This document shows, piece after piece, positions 55,492-64,000 of a stretch of DNA of 64,000 nucleotides; the first letter of the stretch is position 1, and the number at the start of each line of letters is the position of its first letter. A program made the position numbers and the translations under genes. Origin of the DNA: Leptospira biflexa serovar Patoc strain 'Patoc 1 (Paris)' (GTDB lineage: Bacteria > Spirochaetota > Leptospiria > Leptospirales > Leptospiraceae); contig NC_010602.1 of assembly GCF_000017685.1 (NCBI RefSeq), positions 248,001-312,000 of the forward strand, given 5' to 3'. Under the pieces are notes generated by a model that was not told the DNA's origin, ran no database searches, and worked only from the letters and a program-made list of their open reading frames with translations.

Positions 55492-57576
55492 TCAATCGGA
55501 AATTCCAAGTTCTGTTTTCAGAAAATGCAGGCAGTCCTCGGATGTCATTGGTTTGGCAAAATAAAACCCCTGGATTTGGTCCACTCCACTTTCGGCAAGT
55601 AACCTGACTTGTTCCTCAGTTTCTGCTCCCTCCGCCACTACACTCAAACCAAGGTTATGTGCCAGGTTGGAGACGGCATGGATGATGGTTTTGGAATCTT
55701 TGTCGGTTGTGATCTCCGAAACAAAGGAACGGTCTATTTTTAAGGAGGAAATCGGGAGTTTTTTTAAGTATCCCAAACTACTATAACCCGTTCCAAAATC
55801 GTCGATGGCAATTTTGGCACCCAGTTTACGAATCTCTTGCATGGTGCGCACCGCCGCATCCGCGTTTTCCATCACAGAACTTTCTGTGAGTTCCACTTCC
55901 AAGTCATGTGGGTCCACTTTGTATAATTTTAGATTTTCGGCGATGGTTGAGATCAGCCTTTCGTGTTTGAATTGTTTGGTGGAGATATTTACGGCCATCG
56001 AGATATCTTTGACCCCATGATCTTTCCATTCACGCATGGTTTTGATAGCGGACTTAATCACCCATTCCCCAATCGCAAGGATCATCCCCGTTTCTTCCGA
56101 GATGGGGATGAAAACATTGGGAGAGATAAGCCCACGTTCCGGATGGCGCCAACGAATGAGAGCCTCTACCCCAACTGGTTTTCTTGTGTACAAATCAATT
56201 TTGGGTTGGTACATCAAAGTGAATTGGTTTTCGATGATGGCAATCCGCATCCGATTTTCAATTTCCAATCGTTCGGCAACTACGGTTTGTAATTCTTCTG
56301 TAAAGAACACATAACAGTTTTTCCCTTGTGACTTGGCAAGGTTCAGTGCACTGTCTGCATTTTTGAGAAGAGTATTGGAATCCTTTCCGTCTGTTGGATA
56401 TAAGGCGATCCCTATCGAAATGTTCACAAATATTCTTTCACCATCGATGACAAAGGGGTGAGTCATCGCATCTAAAATGGATTCAGATATGACGGCGGCA
56501 TCTCGTTCGTTTGATAAATCAGGTAAGACAACAGTGAACTCATCACCACCTTGTCTACTGATAAGATCATAGACTCGAATGCTTTCGCGAATGCGATAGG
56601 CAACCAGTTTGATGATTTTATCTCCAAAGTCGTGACCTCTTGAATCATTGATGATCTTAAAATTATCCAAATCAATGGCAAGGATCCCTACCAAGTTCCC
56701 ATGCCGTCTCGCTTCTTCAAAAATTGGGAAGAGTTTGTCGATGAGTGAGTTTCTGTTCGGTAGGTTTGTGAGTTGGTCAAAAAAAGCCATGTAGGCAATT
56801 TTTTCTTCTGCATGCCTTCTTTGAGTGATGTCAAGGAAGGCTACTGCGAGTCCAAAGTTTTCAATGGGAATGGGTGTGGCGAGGATATCAAACCAAGTGA
56901 TTTTGTTTTCCTTAATCATCCCAATTTCTAAATTCCGAATCACTTCTTTGTGCCGAAGCGCTCGCATCAAACTTGATTTACGTGGATAAATTTTGGTTCC
57001 ATTGGGTTGGATGAGAGTGTACTTACGAATGTTTAATGTGCGATTGAGAAGTTCTCCATCTTGGATGTCAAAGTATGTCCTTGCGGTTTTGTTGGTTTCG
57101 ACAATTTTTCCTTTTTCATCGGTGATGGCAATGCCCATGGGAAGGTTGTCAAAGATGGACTTATACTTTTGTTGTTGTAATAAAAATTCAAAGGAGATGT
57201 CTTTTTGGATGGTGACATCCCTGTCAAAACCCAAAATGATTTTGGAATCTGTTAATGGGATGAGTAACCAGATGATCCAAACCTCTTCTTTGGATTTGGT
57301 AACCAGTCGATTTTCGAAATTCACAATATTCGGATTTTCACCCAATCCCTCGAAAGTGTTTTGAGTGTTTTCTTTATCGTCTTCTTGTGTGAAGTTGAGG
57401 ATGGATTTACCAACAATTTCTTTGGGTTCAAATTCTAAAAACCGGGCAAACCGATCTGTCACCGAAACAAAATTACCTTCCCAATCCAAAACTTGGAAGC
57501 TGTTTGGATATTCACTCAGGAGTGATTTAACTGTGAGTCCAGAGAGAATGTTTTTGCCTAAAGGCTCATTTCGCAT
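55492..57576 (-). CDS. PAS-PAS-GGDEF-EAL cyclic-di-GMP enzyme
   Basis: 694 aa with no membrane segment. Two PAS domains (about 20-125 and 135-250), GGDEF (about 262-425, GGDEF at 343-347 with the inhibitory I-site RVYD at 334-337) and EAL (about 445-690, E471 of EAL). Cyclase residues DLDNFKIIND are intact, as are EAL residues (NIST, ELTES, DDFGTGYSS, AEGAE). It may be a dual enzyme switched by its PAS sensors. Overlaps pyrC by 11 bases, so both are co-transcribed. Confidence 0.93.
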   Translation of the reverse strand: MRNEPLGKNILSGLTVKSLLSEYPNSFQVLDWEGNFVSVTDRFARFLEFEPKEIVGKSILNFTQEDDKENTQNTFEGLGENPNIVNFENRLVTKSKEEVWIIWLLIPLTDSKIILGFDRDVTIQKDISFEFLLQQQKYKSIFDNLPMGIAITDEKGKIVETNKTARTYFDIQDGELLNRTLNIRKYTLIQPNGTKIYPRKSSLMRALRHKEVIRNLEIGMIKENKITWFDILATPIPIENFGLAVAFLDITQRRHAEEKIAYMAFFDQLTNLPNRNSLIDKLFPIFEEARRHGNLVGILAIDLDNFKIINDSRGHDFGDKIIKLVAYRIRESIRVYDLISRQGGDEFTVVLPDLSNERDAAVISESILDAMTHPFVIDGERIFVNISIGIALYPTDGKDSNTLLKNADSALNLAKSQGKNCYVFFTEELQTVVAERLEIENRMRIAIIENQFTLMYQPKIDLYTRKPVGVEALIRWRHPERGLISPNVFIPISEETGMILAIGEWVIKSAIKTMREWKDHGVKDISMAVNISTKQFKHERLISTIAENLKLYKVDPHDLEVELTESSVMENADAAVRTMQEIRKLGAKIAIDDFGTGYSSLGYLKKLPISSLKIDRSFVSEITTDKDSKTIIHAVSNLAHNLGLSVVAEGAETEEQVRLLAESGVDQIQGFYFAKPMTSEDCLHFLKTELGISD

Positions 57577-58810
57577 GTATTTCTTTGCCTAAATAATAGA
57601 CCGCTTCGATGGATCCTGGAAATTGGAACCCTTCGAATGGCGACCATCCGGACTTACTTTTAATCATGGATTTTTTAAATTCAACTGGTTTTTTTAAATT
57701 GAGGATAGAAAAATTTGCCGCATAACCTTCGTTAATAACACCTACACCTTTTCCAAACTGTTTTGGTAGATACGGTGCTACAAACTCACCAGGATTTTTA
57801 GAACAGATTTTGGCAATGAGAGTCATGGGAATGTTTAAATTCAGTATCATATATGTGACAAAAAGTCCATAGGTATCCAATTGGGAAATGCCACTTGTAC
57901 CTTTTTGTTTTTCTTCGATGGAATGGGGGGCATGGTCGGTCGCTAAATAATCAATATGCCCATCCAGAATCCCTTTCACCATGGCTTCTCTATCCGCTCG
58001 TCCACGAAGGGGTGGGTTCATTTGGAACCATTTGTGATTGGTTTCTGTTAACATGTCCGTATCAAACATCAAATGAGTGGGAGTCACTTCGCATGTGACC
58101 TTCACACCTCGTTTTTTGGCCGCGATGATCTTAGAAAGACCGTCTTTTGTCGAATAATGGCAAAGTTTCCCTTTGAGGTTGTACTTCTCAATTAAATACA
58201 GCGCAAAATCGGTTGCCACTGTTTCGGCTTCTTTCGGTCGCCTGGTTTCATGCGTGGGTTGGTCTTTGTTTGCAATGAGAATTTCTGGGTCTTCACAATG
58301 GAAACTCACATCTTGGCCTTCGTAATGTTGGATCACTTCTTCGAGAGATGGATTGTCATGGAAAAACAATTCCCCAATGGAAGGACCCATAAACACTTTA
58401 TAAGGAACTTTTTTGGAAAGAGGTTTTGTATGGGGACCGATTCCTGCATACAAAGTAATGTGGATAGGAGCTTTTTCGGTAAGCGCTTGTTTGGCGGCGT
58501 AAGTTGCATCATCAATCGGAGGGACTGGATTGTTTGGCATATCAGCCACATGGATCACACCACCGTTGATGGCTGCGGCACTTGCAGATAAAAAATCTTC
58601 CTTGTATGTATGTTTGCCTGTGACATCTTCTCTTGCATGGATATGGATGTCTCCAAAACCTGGAAAAATCACACAATCTTCTGAGAATTGGCGAGATTTA
58701 GGTTCGATCCCTTCTTTCACCTTTGTGATGAGTCCTGTCGTTGGATCAAATTCGATGCTACCCAAAAATTCTTTTTCGTGGGTGACGATCTTTCCTGCAA
58801 TTGTTTCCAT
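57566..58810 (-). CDS. pyrC: Dihydroorotase
   Basis: Amidohydrolase that closes the dihydroorotate ring in pyrimidine synthesis. Metal-binding signatures are DIHIHARED (about 54-62 from this start), the HCEDPE, KLCHYSTKDG and ATDHAPHS motifs. I chose ATG 58810 with AGGGA close upstream; an earlier ATG (58825) lacks a ribosome-binding site and would only add five residues. Dihydroorotase is more likely than allantoinase or hydantoinase, but these relatives share the signatures. Followed by an overlapping PAS-GGDEF-EAL gene. Confidence 0.82.
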   Translation of the reverse strand: METIAGKIVTHEKEFLGSIEFDPTTGLITKVKEGIEPKSRQFSEDCVIFPGFGDIHIHAREDVTGKHTYKEDFLSASAAAINGGVIHVADMPNNPVPPIDDATYAAKQALTEKAPIHITLYAGIGPHTKPLSKKVPYKVFMGPSIGELFFHDNPSLEEVIQHYEGQDVSFHCEDPEILIANKDQPTHETRRPKEAETVATDFALYLIEKYNLKGKLCHYSTKDGLSKIIAAKKRGVKVTCEVTPTHLMFDTDMLTETNHKWFQMNPPLRGRADREAMVKGILDGHIDYLATDHAPHSIEEKQKGTSGISQLDTYGLFVTYMILNLNIPMTLIAKICSKNPGEFVAPYLPKQFGKGVGVINEGYAANFSILNLKKPVEFKKSMIKSKSGWSPFEGFQFPGSIEAVYYLGKEIHAK

Positions 58811-58963
58811 TTTATCCCTTTCCATCAGCAGATTCTGAGAGGGAAGGAAAGTTTCAAGGGAATTTACATTGATTTCTAATCTGATATCCGAATGGGACGC
58901 TAAAAATAAGGGAAGGAAATCTCAAATCGACATTTGTTGTTGGTCGAAGAAATCTTGTTTTGA

Positions 58964-60820
58964 TCAGTCCCACTTCTCTAAAATTTGAATGATATCATTT
59001 CCAAATCGTTCCACTTTCGCAGGCCCCACACCTTTTGTGGCTTCGAGTTCTGATAGGGTTCTTGGTTTTCGTTCAGCGATGCGTTTTAGGACAGGATTTT
59101 GGAACACCATAAACTTTTTCCATTTGAGTTGCCTCGCCTTCCGATCTCGATAGTTCATGAGTTCTTTTAATATTTGAGAATGTAATGTTGGGATTTTTTT
59201 TGGTTTTGTGACTCCATCTTCCGAATCACCTTTGTTAGTTGACAAAGATAATTTGACTTTCGTTTTTGAAAAATTTGGTAAATATAATTTGGGATATTTG
59301 GCTCCAGCCACCAAAACCTTTTTTTCTTCTACCCAAGTTTCCAATTTAGCAACCACTGCTTCTTCTGGGATTCCTTCGAGCTTACCATGGAATGGATTTC
59401 GTTCCATTCGATACCGCAAAACATCTTTGGTTCGTTTGCCCACGAGGGTTTTGGCAATGATGTTTTTTCCAAAGACCGCTGGGTGTTCTTTTAGAAAATT
59501 TTGAATGGTTTCTTCTTCCCACTCCGAAAGTGGGTAATCCCTCTTCTCATTTTTTTTCTGGAGTTTAACTTTTTCCGATTCTAAAAACTTGGAACGATGG
59601 ACACTCACACCAGTTTCAGAACAGATATCACATTTTCCGCAAGGAGGAATGGTTTCCCCAAAATAGGAACAGAGTTGAACTTGTCTGCAGACTTCATTAT
59701 TGGCATACTCTTTGATGTATTTGAGTAATGTATCTCCTCCTTTGAAGTTTGTTTCCTTTGACAACATAAACACTTGCGTGGCAACATCGCCTGCTTTGTA
59801 AAACAAAACACATTCGGAAGGGAGGTTATCTCGCCCAGCTCGGCCTGCTTCTTGGTAATAGGCTTCGAGAGAGGCAGGAACCTGATAGTGAACCACCAAA
59901 CGAACATCAGGTTGGTCCATACCCATTCCAAAGGCATTGGTTGCCACAAGGATGGGAACTTTTCCTGAAGTGTAGGCATTTTGAGTGCGTTCCCGAATTC
60001 CATCGGTTCGGCCAGCGTGGTATTTCCCCACAGAAAATCCGAAGTCTTTGAGTAAATCATACACTTCGTCTGTTTTTTTCCGAGTGGCGCAGTAAATGAT
60101 GGCGCGACCTGGAAATTTCCTTCCATCTTTCCATGGTTCCAAAAGTTCCATCAATCGATCCGCTTTGTCTCGTTCTTGAGCAGGGTATTCTACGCTGAAC
60201 TTAAGATTGGGTCGAAAAAAAGTAGATAAGACTACGTTCGGTGATCGCATGCCGAGGGCAGATTGGACATCGGTTTGCACTTTTTCTGTTGCCGTTGCTG
60301 TGAGTGCCAGTATAGGGAAAAAAGAATTGGGGTGTTTTTCTCGCAAAACGTGAATTTGGCGGTATTCAGGCCGAAAGTCATGCCCCCATTGGGAAACACA
60401 GTGTGCTTCATCTACCACAAGGGAAAATAAATCCATCTCACGAAAGATTCTTAAAAAACCATTGGACAATGCTCTCTCAGGAGAAACGAGTAAAACGCGA
60501 AGTTCTCCTCGGACCGCTTTGGAGAGGATGGTCATTTGTTCCACTTCGTCTTGAGTGGAATTACAAAAGGCAGCTGGGATCCCTTTTGCAAGTAAACTCT
60601 CCGTTTGGTCTTTCATGAGAGCAATCAGTGGCGATATAACCAGTGTTAGCTTGTCTTTCTGGATGGAGGCTGGCAGTTGGTAGATGAGGGATTTTCCAGC
60701 ACCGGTTGGCAAAATGGCCAAGGTGTCTCTGCCATCTAAAACGGATTCAATGGCTTCCCTTTGTCCAAGGCGAAATTCTGAAAAACCGAATTTGGTTTTG
60801 AGTTCCGAGAGTAGATCCAA
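58964..60820 (-). CDS. recQ: ATP-dependent DNA helicase RecQ
   Basis: 618 aa 3'-5' helicase for recombination and replication repair. Walker [12 protein letters not shown] (about 41-51), DEAH box [16 protein letters not shown], motif VI region [11 protein letters not shown], a zinc-binding domain (CRQVQLC...CGKCDIC, about 377-405) and a C-terminal HRDC domain (about 545-618). The length and domain order are standard. First of six genes in the same direction. Confidence 0.94.
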   Translation of the reverse strand: MDLLSELKTKFGFSEFRLGQREAIESVLDGRDTLAILPTGAGKSLIYQLPASIQKDKLTLVISPLIALMKDQTESLLAKGIPAAFCNSTQDEVEQMTILSKAVRGELRVLLVSPERALSNGFLRIFREMDLFSLVVDEAHCVSQWGHDFRPEYRQIHVLREKHPNSFFPILALTATATEKVQTDVQSALGMRSPNVVLSTFFRPNLKFSVEYPAQERDKADRLMELLEPWKDGRKFPGRAIIYCATRKKTDEVYDLLKDFGFSVGKYHAGRTDGIRERTQNAYTSGKVPILVATNAFGMGMDQPDVRLVVHYQVPASLEAYYQEAGRAGRDNLPSECVLFYKAGDVATQVFMLSKETNFKGGDTLLKYIKEYANNEVCRQVQLCSYFGETIPPCGKCDICSETGVSVHRSKFLESEKVKLQKKNEKRDYPLSEWEEETIQNFLKEHPAVFGKNIIAKTLVGKRTKDVLRYRMERNPFHGKLEGIPEEAVVAKLETWVEEKKVLVAGAKYPKLYLPNFSKTKVKLSLSTNKGDSEDGVTKPKKIPTLHSQILKELMNYRDRKARQLKWKKFMVFQNPVLKRIAERKPRTLSELEATKGVGPAKVERFGNDIIQILEKWD

Positions 60821-60933
60821 GGTAACTCTTAGATTTTTGGGAAATAGGAACGGGTCAACGATAAGATTCTCTCTTTTTTACGCATTTTTGAATTTTACAG
60901 AATCCCATGACCTTGAAATTGTAACGAAGACCG

Positions 60934-62490
60934 ATGCTTTTTAACACTTTCGTCTTTTTATTATTCTTTCTCATCGTGTATTCGGTTTTTTTGGGTTTTG
61001 GATGGTTTGCCAAAAAACAGAAATGGGCCTACCGTGCTCAAAACCTTTGGTTACTCTTAGCCTCCTACTTTTTTTATGGGTGGTGGGAATGGTTTTTCCT
61101 TACCCTCATTTTAGTCAGTACCATCATTGATTACATCGCAGCAAGGCTCATTGAATCTTCTCAACATCAAATCCGTCGAAGGATCTATCTATCAGTTTCG
61201 ATTATAGCCAATTTGGGCCTACTGTTCGTAATGAAGTATTATGATTTTTTTGCAGTGAATCTGATTGATTCTTGGAACCAAATGTCCATTTGGCTAGGTG
61301 GAACGGCTGCCACAGATTCGAGTACTTATCTTTTGAAAAACATCGTACTCCCTGTCGGGATTAGTTTTTATACCTTCCAAACTATGTCCTACACCATCGA
61401 TGTGTACAGAAAACAAATCCAAGCAGAGCGTGATTTTTTTGACTTCGCTTTGTTTGTGAATTTTTTCCCTCAGCTCGTGGCGGGGCCCATAGAAAGGGCA
61501 CAAGACCTACTCCCACAATTGAAACAACCTAAGTTCCCCACAATAGAAGGCGTACAAAAAGGTTTGTATGACATTTTACTTGGTTACTTTATGAAAGTGT
61601 ATGTCGCTGATAATTTAGCTACGTATGTGGACCAAGTATTTTTTGCTGGGAAATCTTTTTATGTGCAAAATCCGGAAATCATACATTCGGTAGACGGCTC
61701 ACAAGTGTTCGCTGGTGGTTTTTTATTTTTAACTCAGATATATTGTGACTTTGCTGGTTATTCTTTCATAGCGCTTGGAATCTCTCGTTTACTTGGTGTG
61801 ACACTCACCGTGAATTTTGAAACACCAGAATTTTCCAAAACTCCAACGGAATTCTGGAATCGATGGCACGTAACATTGAATCGTTGGTTTCGCGATTATA
61901 TTTATATCTCTCTTGGGGGAAGTAAATACGGTAAATTTGCGCAATACAGAAATTTATGTATCATCTTTTTCCTTTCAGGGCTTTGGCATGGTGCCAATTG
62001 GACCTTCATCACTTGGGGTTGTTTGCAAGGAGTGTATACCATTATCTATTTAGTGGGATTTTCCAAAAAGAAAGAAGACCTAGGTGAGAATCCAAACGAA
62101 TCCACTCACTCCATTTCTTCCCAGTTTATCCGAATCCTTTCTGGGTCCTTCAGTCGCGTATTGGTGTATGCGTTGGTTGCCTTTAGTGCGGTTGCTTTTC
62201 GTTCCTATGATGCAAACATGATGTTAGTGTACTTCCAAAAATTCCTTTCGTTTTGGACTTGGGATTTGTCTCCAAATAATAACGTCAAAAATATGTTTGG
62301 ACTTTGGGAAGAATATTTTAAAATCTTTCTACCACTCCTAATCATTGATGGGATCACCTATTTCAAAAAAGAAAGGTATTGGTTGTTTTTAACACATCCA
62401 CTCATCCAAGCAGTTGTTTTATCTTTTATGGCATTTCTCATCCTCACCAGAGGAGTTTTTGGAAAAGAGGTAATTTACTTTGCGTTCTAA
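60934..62490 (+). CDS. MBOAT family acyltransferase (AlgI-like)
   Basis: 518 aa with about ten transmembrane helices. The catalytic histidine is in GLWHGANWTFITWG (about residues 349-362); EFWNRWHVTLNRWFRDYIYI (about 308-327) is the second family signature. Members O-acylate polysaccharides or lipids at the membrane. It is coupled to the DUF1574 gene (11-base overlap), which may bind or receive the acyl group outside the membrane. It is divergent from recQ. Confidence 0.9.
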   Translation: MLFNTFVFLLFFLIVYSVFLGFGWFAKKQKWAYRAQNLWLLLASYFFYGWWEWFFLTLILVSTIIDYIAARLIESSQHQIRRRIYLSVSIIANLGLLFVMKYYDFFAVNLIDSWNQMSIWLGGTAATDSSTYLLKNIVLPVGISFYTFQTMSYTIDVYRKQIQAERDFFDFALFVNFFPQLVAGPIERAQDLLPQLKQPKFPTIEGVQKGLYDILLGYFMKVYVADNLATYVDQVFFAGKSFYVQNPEIIHSVDGSQVFAGGFLFLTQIYCDFAGYSFIALGISRLLGVTLTVNFETPEFSKTPTEFWNRWHVTLNRWFRDYIYISLGGSKYGKFAQYRNLCIIFFLSGLWHGANWTFITWGCLQGVYTIIYLVGFSKKKEDLGENPNESTHSISSQFIRILSGSFSRVLVYALVAFSAVAFRSYDANMMLVYFQKFLSFWTWDLSPNNNVKNMFGLWEEYFKIFLPLLIIDGITYFKKERYWLFLTHPLIQAVVLSFMAFLILTRGVFGKEVIYFAF

Positions 62491-63757
62491 ATTTTTAGGC
62501 ATCGGACTCGCTCTTTTGTTTTTTTTGGTTTTGGAAATCACAGTCCGTGTGACAGGCATTCATTATTTGGAACAACCTGAAATCTTCTTTGTGAATCTCA
62601 AGAAAAACTATGTGGAATCGGGAACGGGAGATGCCGACATACTTGTATTAGGCGATTCACGTTCCATGGCTCTTTCTGGCTATTCTAAAGACGAGAACAC
62701 AGAATACTCCGTTTACAATCATAGTTTGCCAGCGATGGGACCCAAATACTACCGTTTCTTTTTGGAGAAGTATCTAACAAAAGGAAACAAAAAACCAAAA
62801 ATGGTTCTTTTTGCCGCATCACCCAAGTTATATGCAACGGGTTATGGTCCACCTTTGTATGATCCAGATGCCAAAGTTGTGAAAGAAAATGAATCCATTC
62901 CTACTTACATCAACCGTCGTTGGAACGAGGGATTCGAAAAAAATTTTTTTAGGACCCAAACGAAATCCAATGTGATTCGTTATAGTGGCAAACAAGAGGA
63001 CGCCAACCAAATCCTTTGGGAATTTTTTGGCCATCGGTATCTCCACCAATTTACTTTCTCTGAATTATCCGAACAGTACACTGGTGTGGAACGATTGTTT
63101 ATTTTATCTAAAGCAACTCCACTCTTGTATCATTCTTACCGATTCCACGGTGCCATACGGAATGCACTCAGCCAATCCAATTGGAAAGTGGACAAACAAT
63201 ACAAAGAAAAATCCATCTTCTGTGAATCTTGCGAAAACATTGAAGCAGGTTTGTGCAAACCATCCTCATCTCAACTCGAAGACAATCTCACGATCGAAGA
63301 CCAAATCAATCGTCATTTTGGGAAATATAATATTTCCAATCGTTTGAAACCAGAGTTAGTCCTTTTTTCCAAACAGCTGATCCGAAAAGAATTGGATGAG
63401 GAATTAAAACATCCCAATTTGAATTTTGATCCAAATCCAGATTTTGTCGTATTAGAAGATTTGATCACCTACGCAAAAGAAAAAGGCATTCCCTTTGGGA
63501 TGGTATACATGCCGTGGATGAAAGAACGCCAAGAATCCCCTGAGTCAAAGGCCTTACTTTCCAAGTTAATCATTTTTTTCCAAAACCACCCCGATACCAA
63601 ACTCTTTTTCTTTCCCGATTCTTCCTACCCTGCAGAGCGTTTTGTAGATAATATCCATTACGATTGCCGAGGGGAAAAACGGGTAAACGAAGAATTCCGC
63701 CAATTTGTCCTTCCCCAGGTCTTTCGTTTTTTATCTTCTAAACAAAAATCCAATTGA
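62480..63757 (+). CDS. DUF1574 protein with SGNH-like hydrolase fold
   Basis: 425 aa, start TTG 62480 with AGAGG nine bases upstream. One N-terminal transmembrane helix (about 5-25), then LVLGDSRSMA (about 55-65, with S60 of the GDS motif) and, near the C-terminus, DNIHYDCRGEKRVN, which supplies the Asp and His of a SGNH catalytic set. AlgX/AlgJ-like partners of MBOAT enzymes have this fold and carry out O-acetylation outside the membrane. The pairing with an MBOAT gene matches the common Leptospira DUF1574 arrangement. Confidence 0.8.
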   Translation: MRSKFLGIGLALLFFLVLEITVRVTGIHYLEQPEIFFVNLKKNYVESGTGDADILVLGDSRSMALSGYSKDENTEYSVYNHSLPAMGPKYYRFFLEKYLTKGNKKPKMVLFAASPKLYATGYGPPLYDPDAKVVKENESIPTYINRRWNEGFEKNFFRTQTKSNVIRYSGKQEDANQILWEFFGHRYLHQFTFSELSEQYTGVERLFILSKATPLLYHSYRFHGAIRNALSQSNWKVDKQYKEKSIFCESCENIEAGLCKPSSSQLEDNLTIEDQINRHFGKYNISNRLKPELVLFSKQLIRKELDEELKHPNLNFDPNPDFVVLEDLITYAKEKGIPFGMVYMPWMKERQESPESKALLSKLIIFFQNHPDTKLFFFPDSSYPAERFVDNIHYDCRGEKRVNEEFRQFVLPQVFRFLSSKQKSN

Positions 63758-63816
63758 TTTCCGATTTCGAGTATTGGAGAATGAGGCACTCCATCCGGAT
63801 AAGAGGAAACCCAATC

Positions 63817-64000
63817 ATGTTTTCGTTACGAAACATATTTGTTTGTATTCTATCTGCCTATCTCATCGGATTACCGGTGTTTGCGCAGAACCGTTATGCG
63901 TTGTTCATAGGAACGAACTACAAAGGGAACACAGCGAAAATCCCTGAGTTGAATCTCTGTGAAGCAGATGCGAATTTTTTAAAAGAGAAAATCCAAAAAA
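63817..64000 (+). CDS. Caspase-like (peptidase C14) protein, 5' part only
   Basis: ATG 63817 with AGAGGAAA about ten bases upstream. A signal peptide (about 1-22, ending VFAQ) is followed by NRYALFIGTNYKGN and an ELNLCEADANFL segment, the opening of the caspase/metacaspase fold (first strand and helix). The catalytic His and Cys lie beyond the window. Exported caspase-like proteins are known in Leptospira as a family; function unknown. It follows the DUF1574 gene by 59 bases on the same strand. Confidence 0.7.
   Translation, partial: MFSLRNIFVCILSAYLIGLPVFAQNRYALFIGTNYKGNTAKIPELNLCEADANFLKEKIQK

Overview
The window is chromosomal DNA of a spirochaete of the genus Leptospira, probably the free-living (L. 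biflexa-like) side of the genus. The strongest pointer is a gene that looks like fcpA (14046-14948), the flagellar coiling protein of Leptospira. Supporting signs are Leptospira-style lipoprotein signals, the MBOAT plus DUF1574 pair, AT-rich DNA with frequent TTG and GTG starts, and short gene spacing. Species-level placement is inference. I saw no phage, insertion sequence, CRISPR array, rRNA or tRNA; this is mostly ordinary, densely coded core chromosome.

Layout. 1-4 kb (minus): a partial MptE-like/DUF115 gene, a PASTA-bearing peptidoglycan transpeptidase and signal peptidase I. 4-7.3 kb (plus): threonine synthase, then a histidine-kinase-like ATPase overlapping a tail-anchored membrane protein. 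7.5-10.3 kb (minus): leucyl-tRNA synthetase with an extra insertion, and a small zinc-ribbon-like protein. 10.6-14 kb (plus): a two-gene FtsX/LolCDE-type ABC exporter ending at a strong bidirectional terminator. 14-15 kb (minus): fcpA alone. 15.2-17.3 kb (plus): a DnaC-like ATPase with a DnaJ-like cysteine region, folK and panB. 17.4-21 kb (minus): a 53-aa protein, an ABC-F protein, a rhodanese and DAHP synthase; a hairpin lies right before the ABC-F start. 21-25.3 kb: YihY, several hypotheticals, a lipoprotein, a TSUP permease and a stand-alone EAL protein. 25.3-30.4 kb: an Acg-like nitroreductase, a FrnE-like DsbA protein and an RND pump with a palindromic operator candidate. 30.5-36.3 kb: DUF2804, a cholesterol-oxidase-like GMC enzyme with a CxxCxxCxxxC motif, an ankyrin protein, a Vps62-like lipoprotein and a lysine-rich secreted protein.

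36.4-41.2 kb (minus) is the classical rpmH-rnpA-yidD-yidC-khpB-mnmE cluster; rnpA seems to lack a normal start codon for its conserved N-terminus. 41.5-48.2 kb: MltA, then a TetR regulator divergent from a PhlG-like hydrolase and a glutathione S-transferase, with two near-identical operators between them, then a CDF zinc exporter, a GGDEF-EAL protein with a decayed cyclase half, and a thioesterase. 48.2-50.4 kb (minus): DUF1330-like, methyltransferase and MFS genes. 50.5-60.8 kb (minus): six co-directional genes (recQ, pyrC, PAS-GGDEF-EAL, pheT, 7TMR-DISM-SpoIIE phosphatase, gamma carbonic anhydrase). 60.9-64 kb (plus): MBOAT acyltransferase, DUF1574 SGNH-like protein and the start of a caspase-like protein.

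Themes: cell envelope and secretion (FtsI, LepB, YidC, MltA, ABC exporter, RND pump, MBOAT), translation (leuS, pheT, mnmE, rpmH, ABC-F) and cyclic-di-GMP or stress signalling (three EAL proteins, a SpoIIE phosphatase, an HATPase). The best candidates for new biology are the TetR-controlled PhlG/GST cassette, the possible attenuator before the ABC-F gene, the DnaC-like ATPase with a zinc-finger-like head, the HATPase/tail-anchor pair and the rnpA start. No complete novel multi-gene system is evident.
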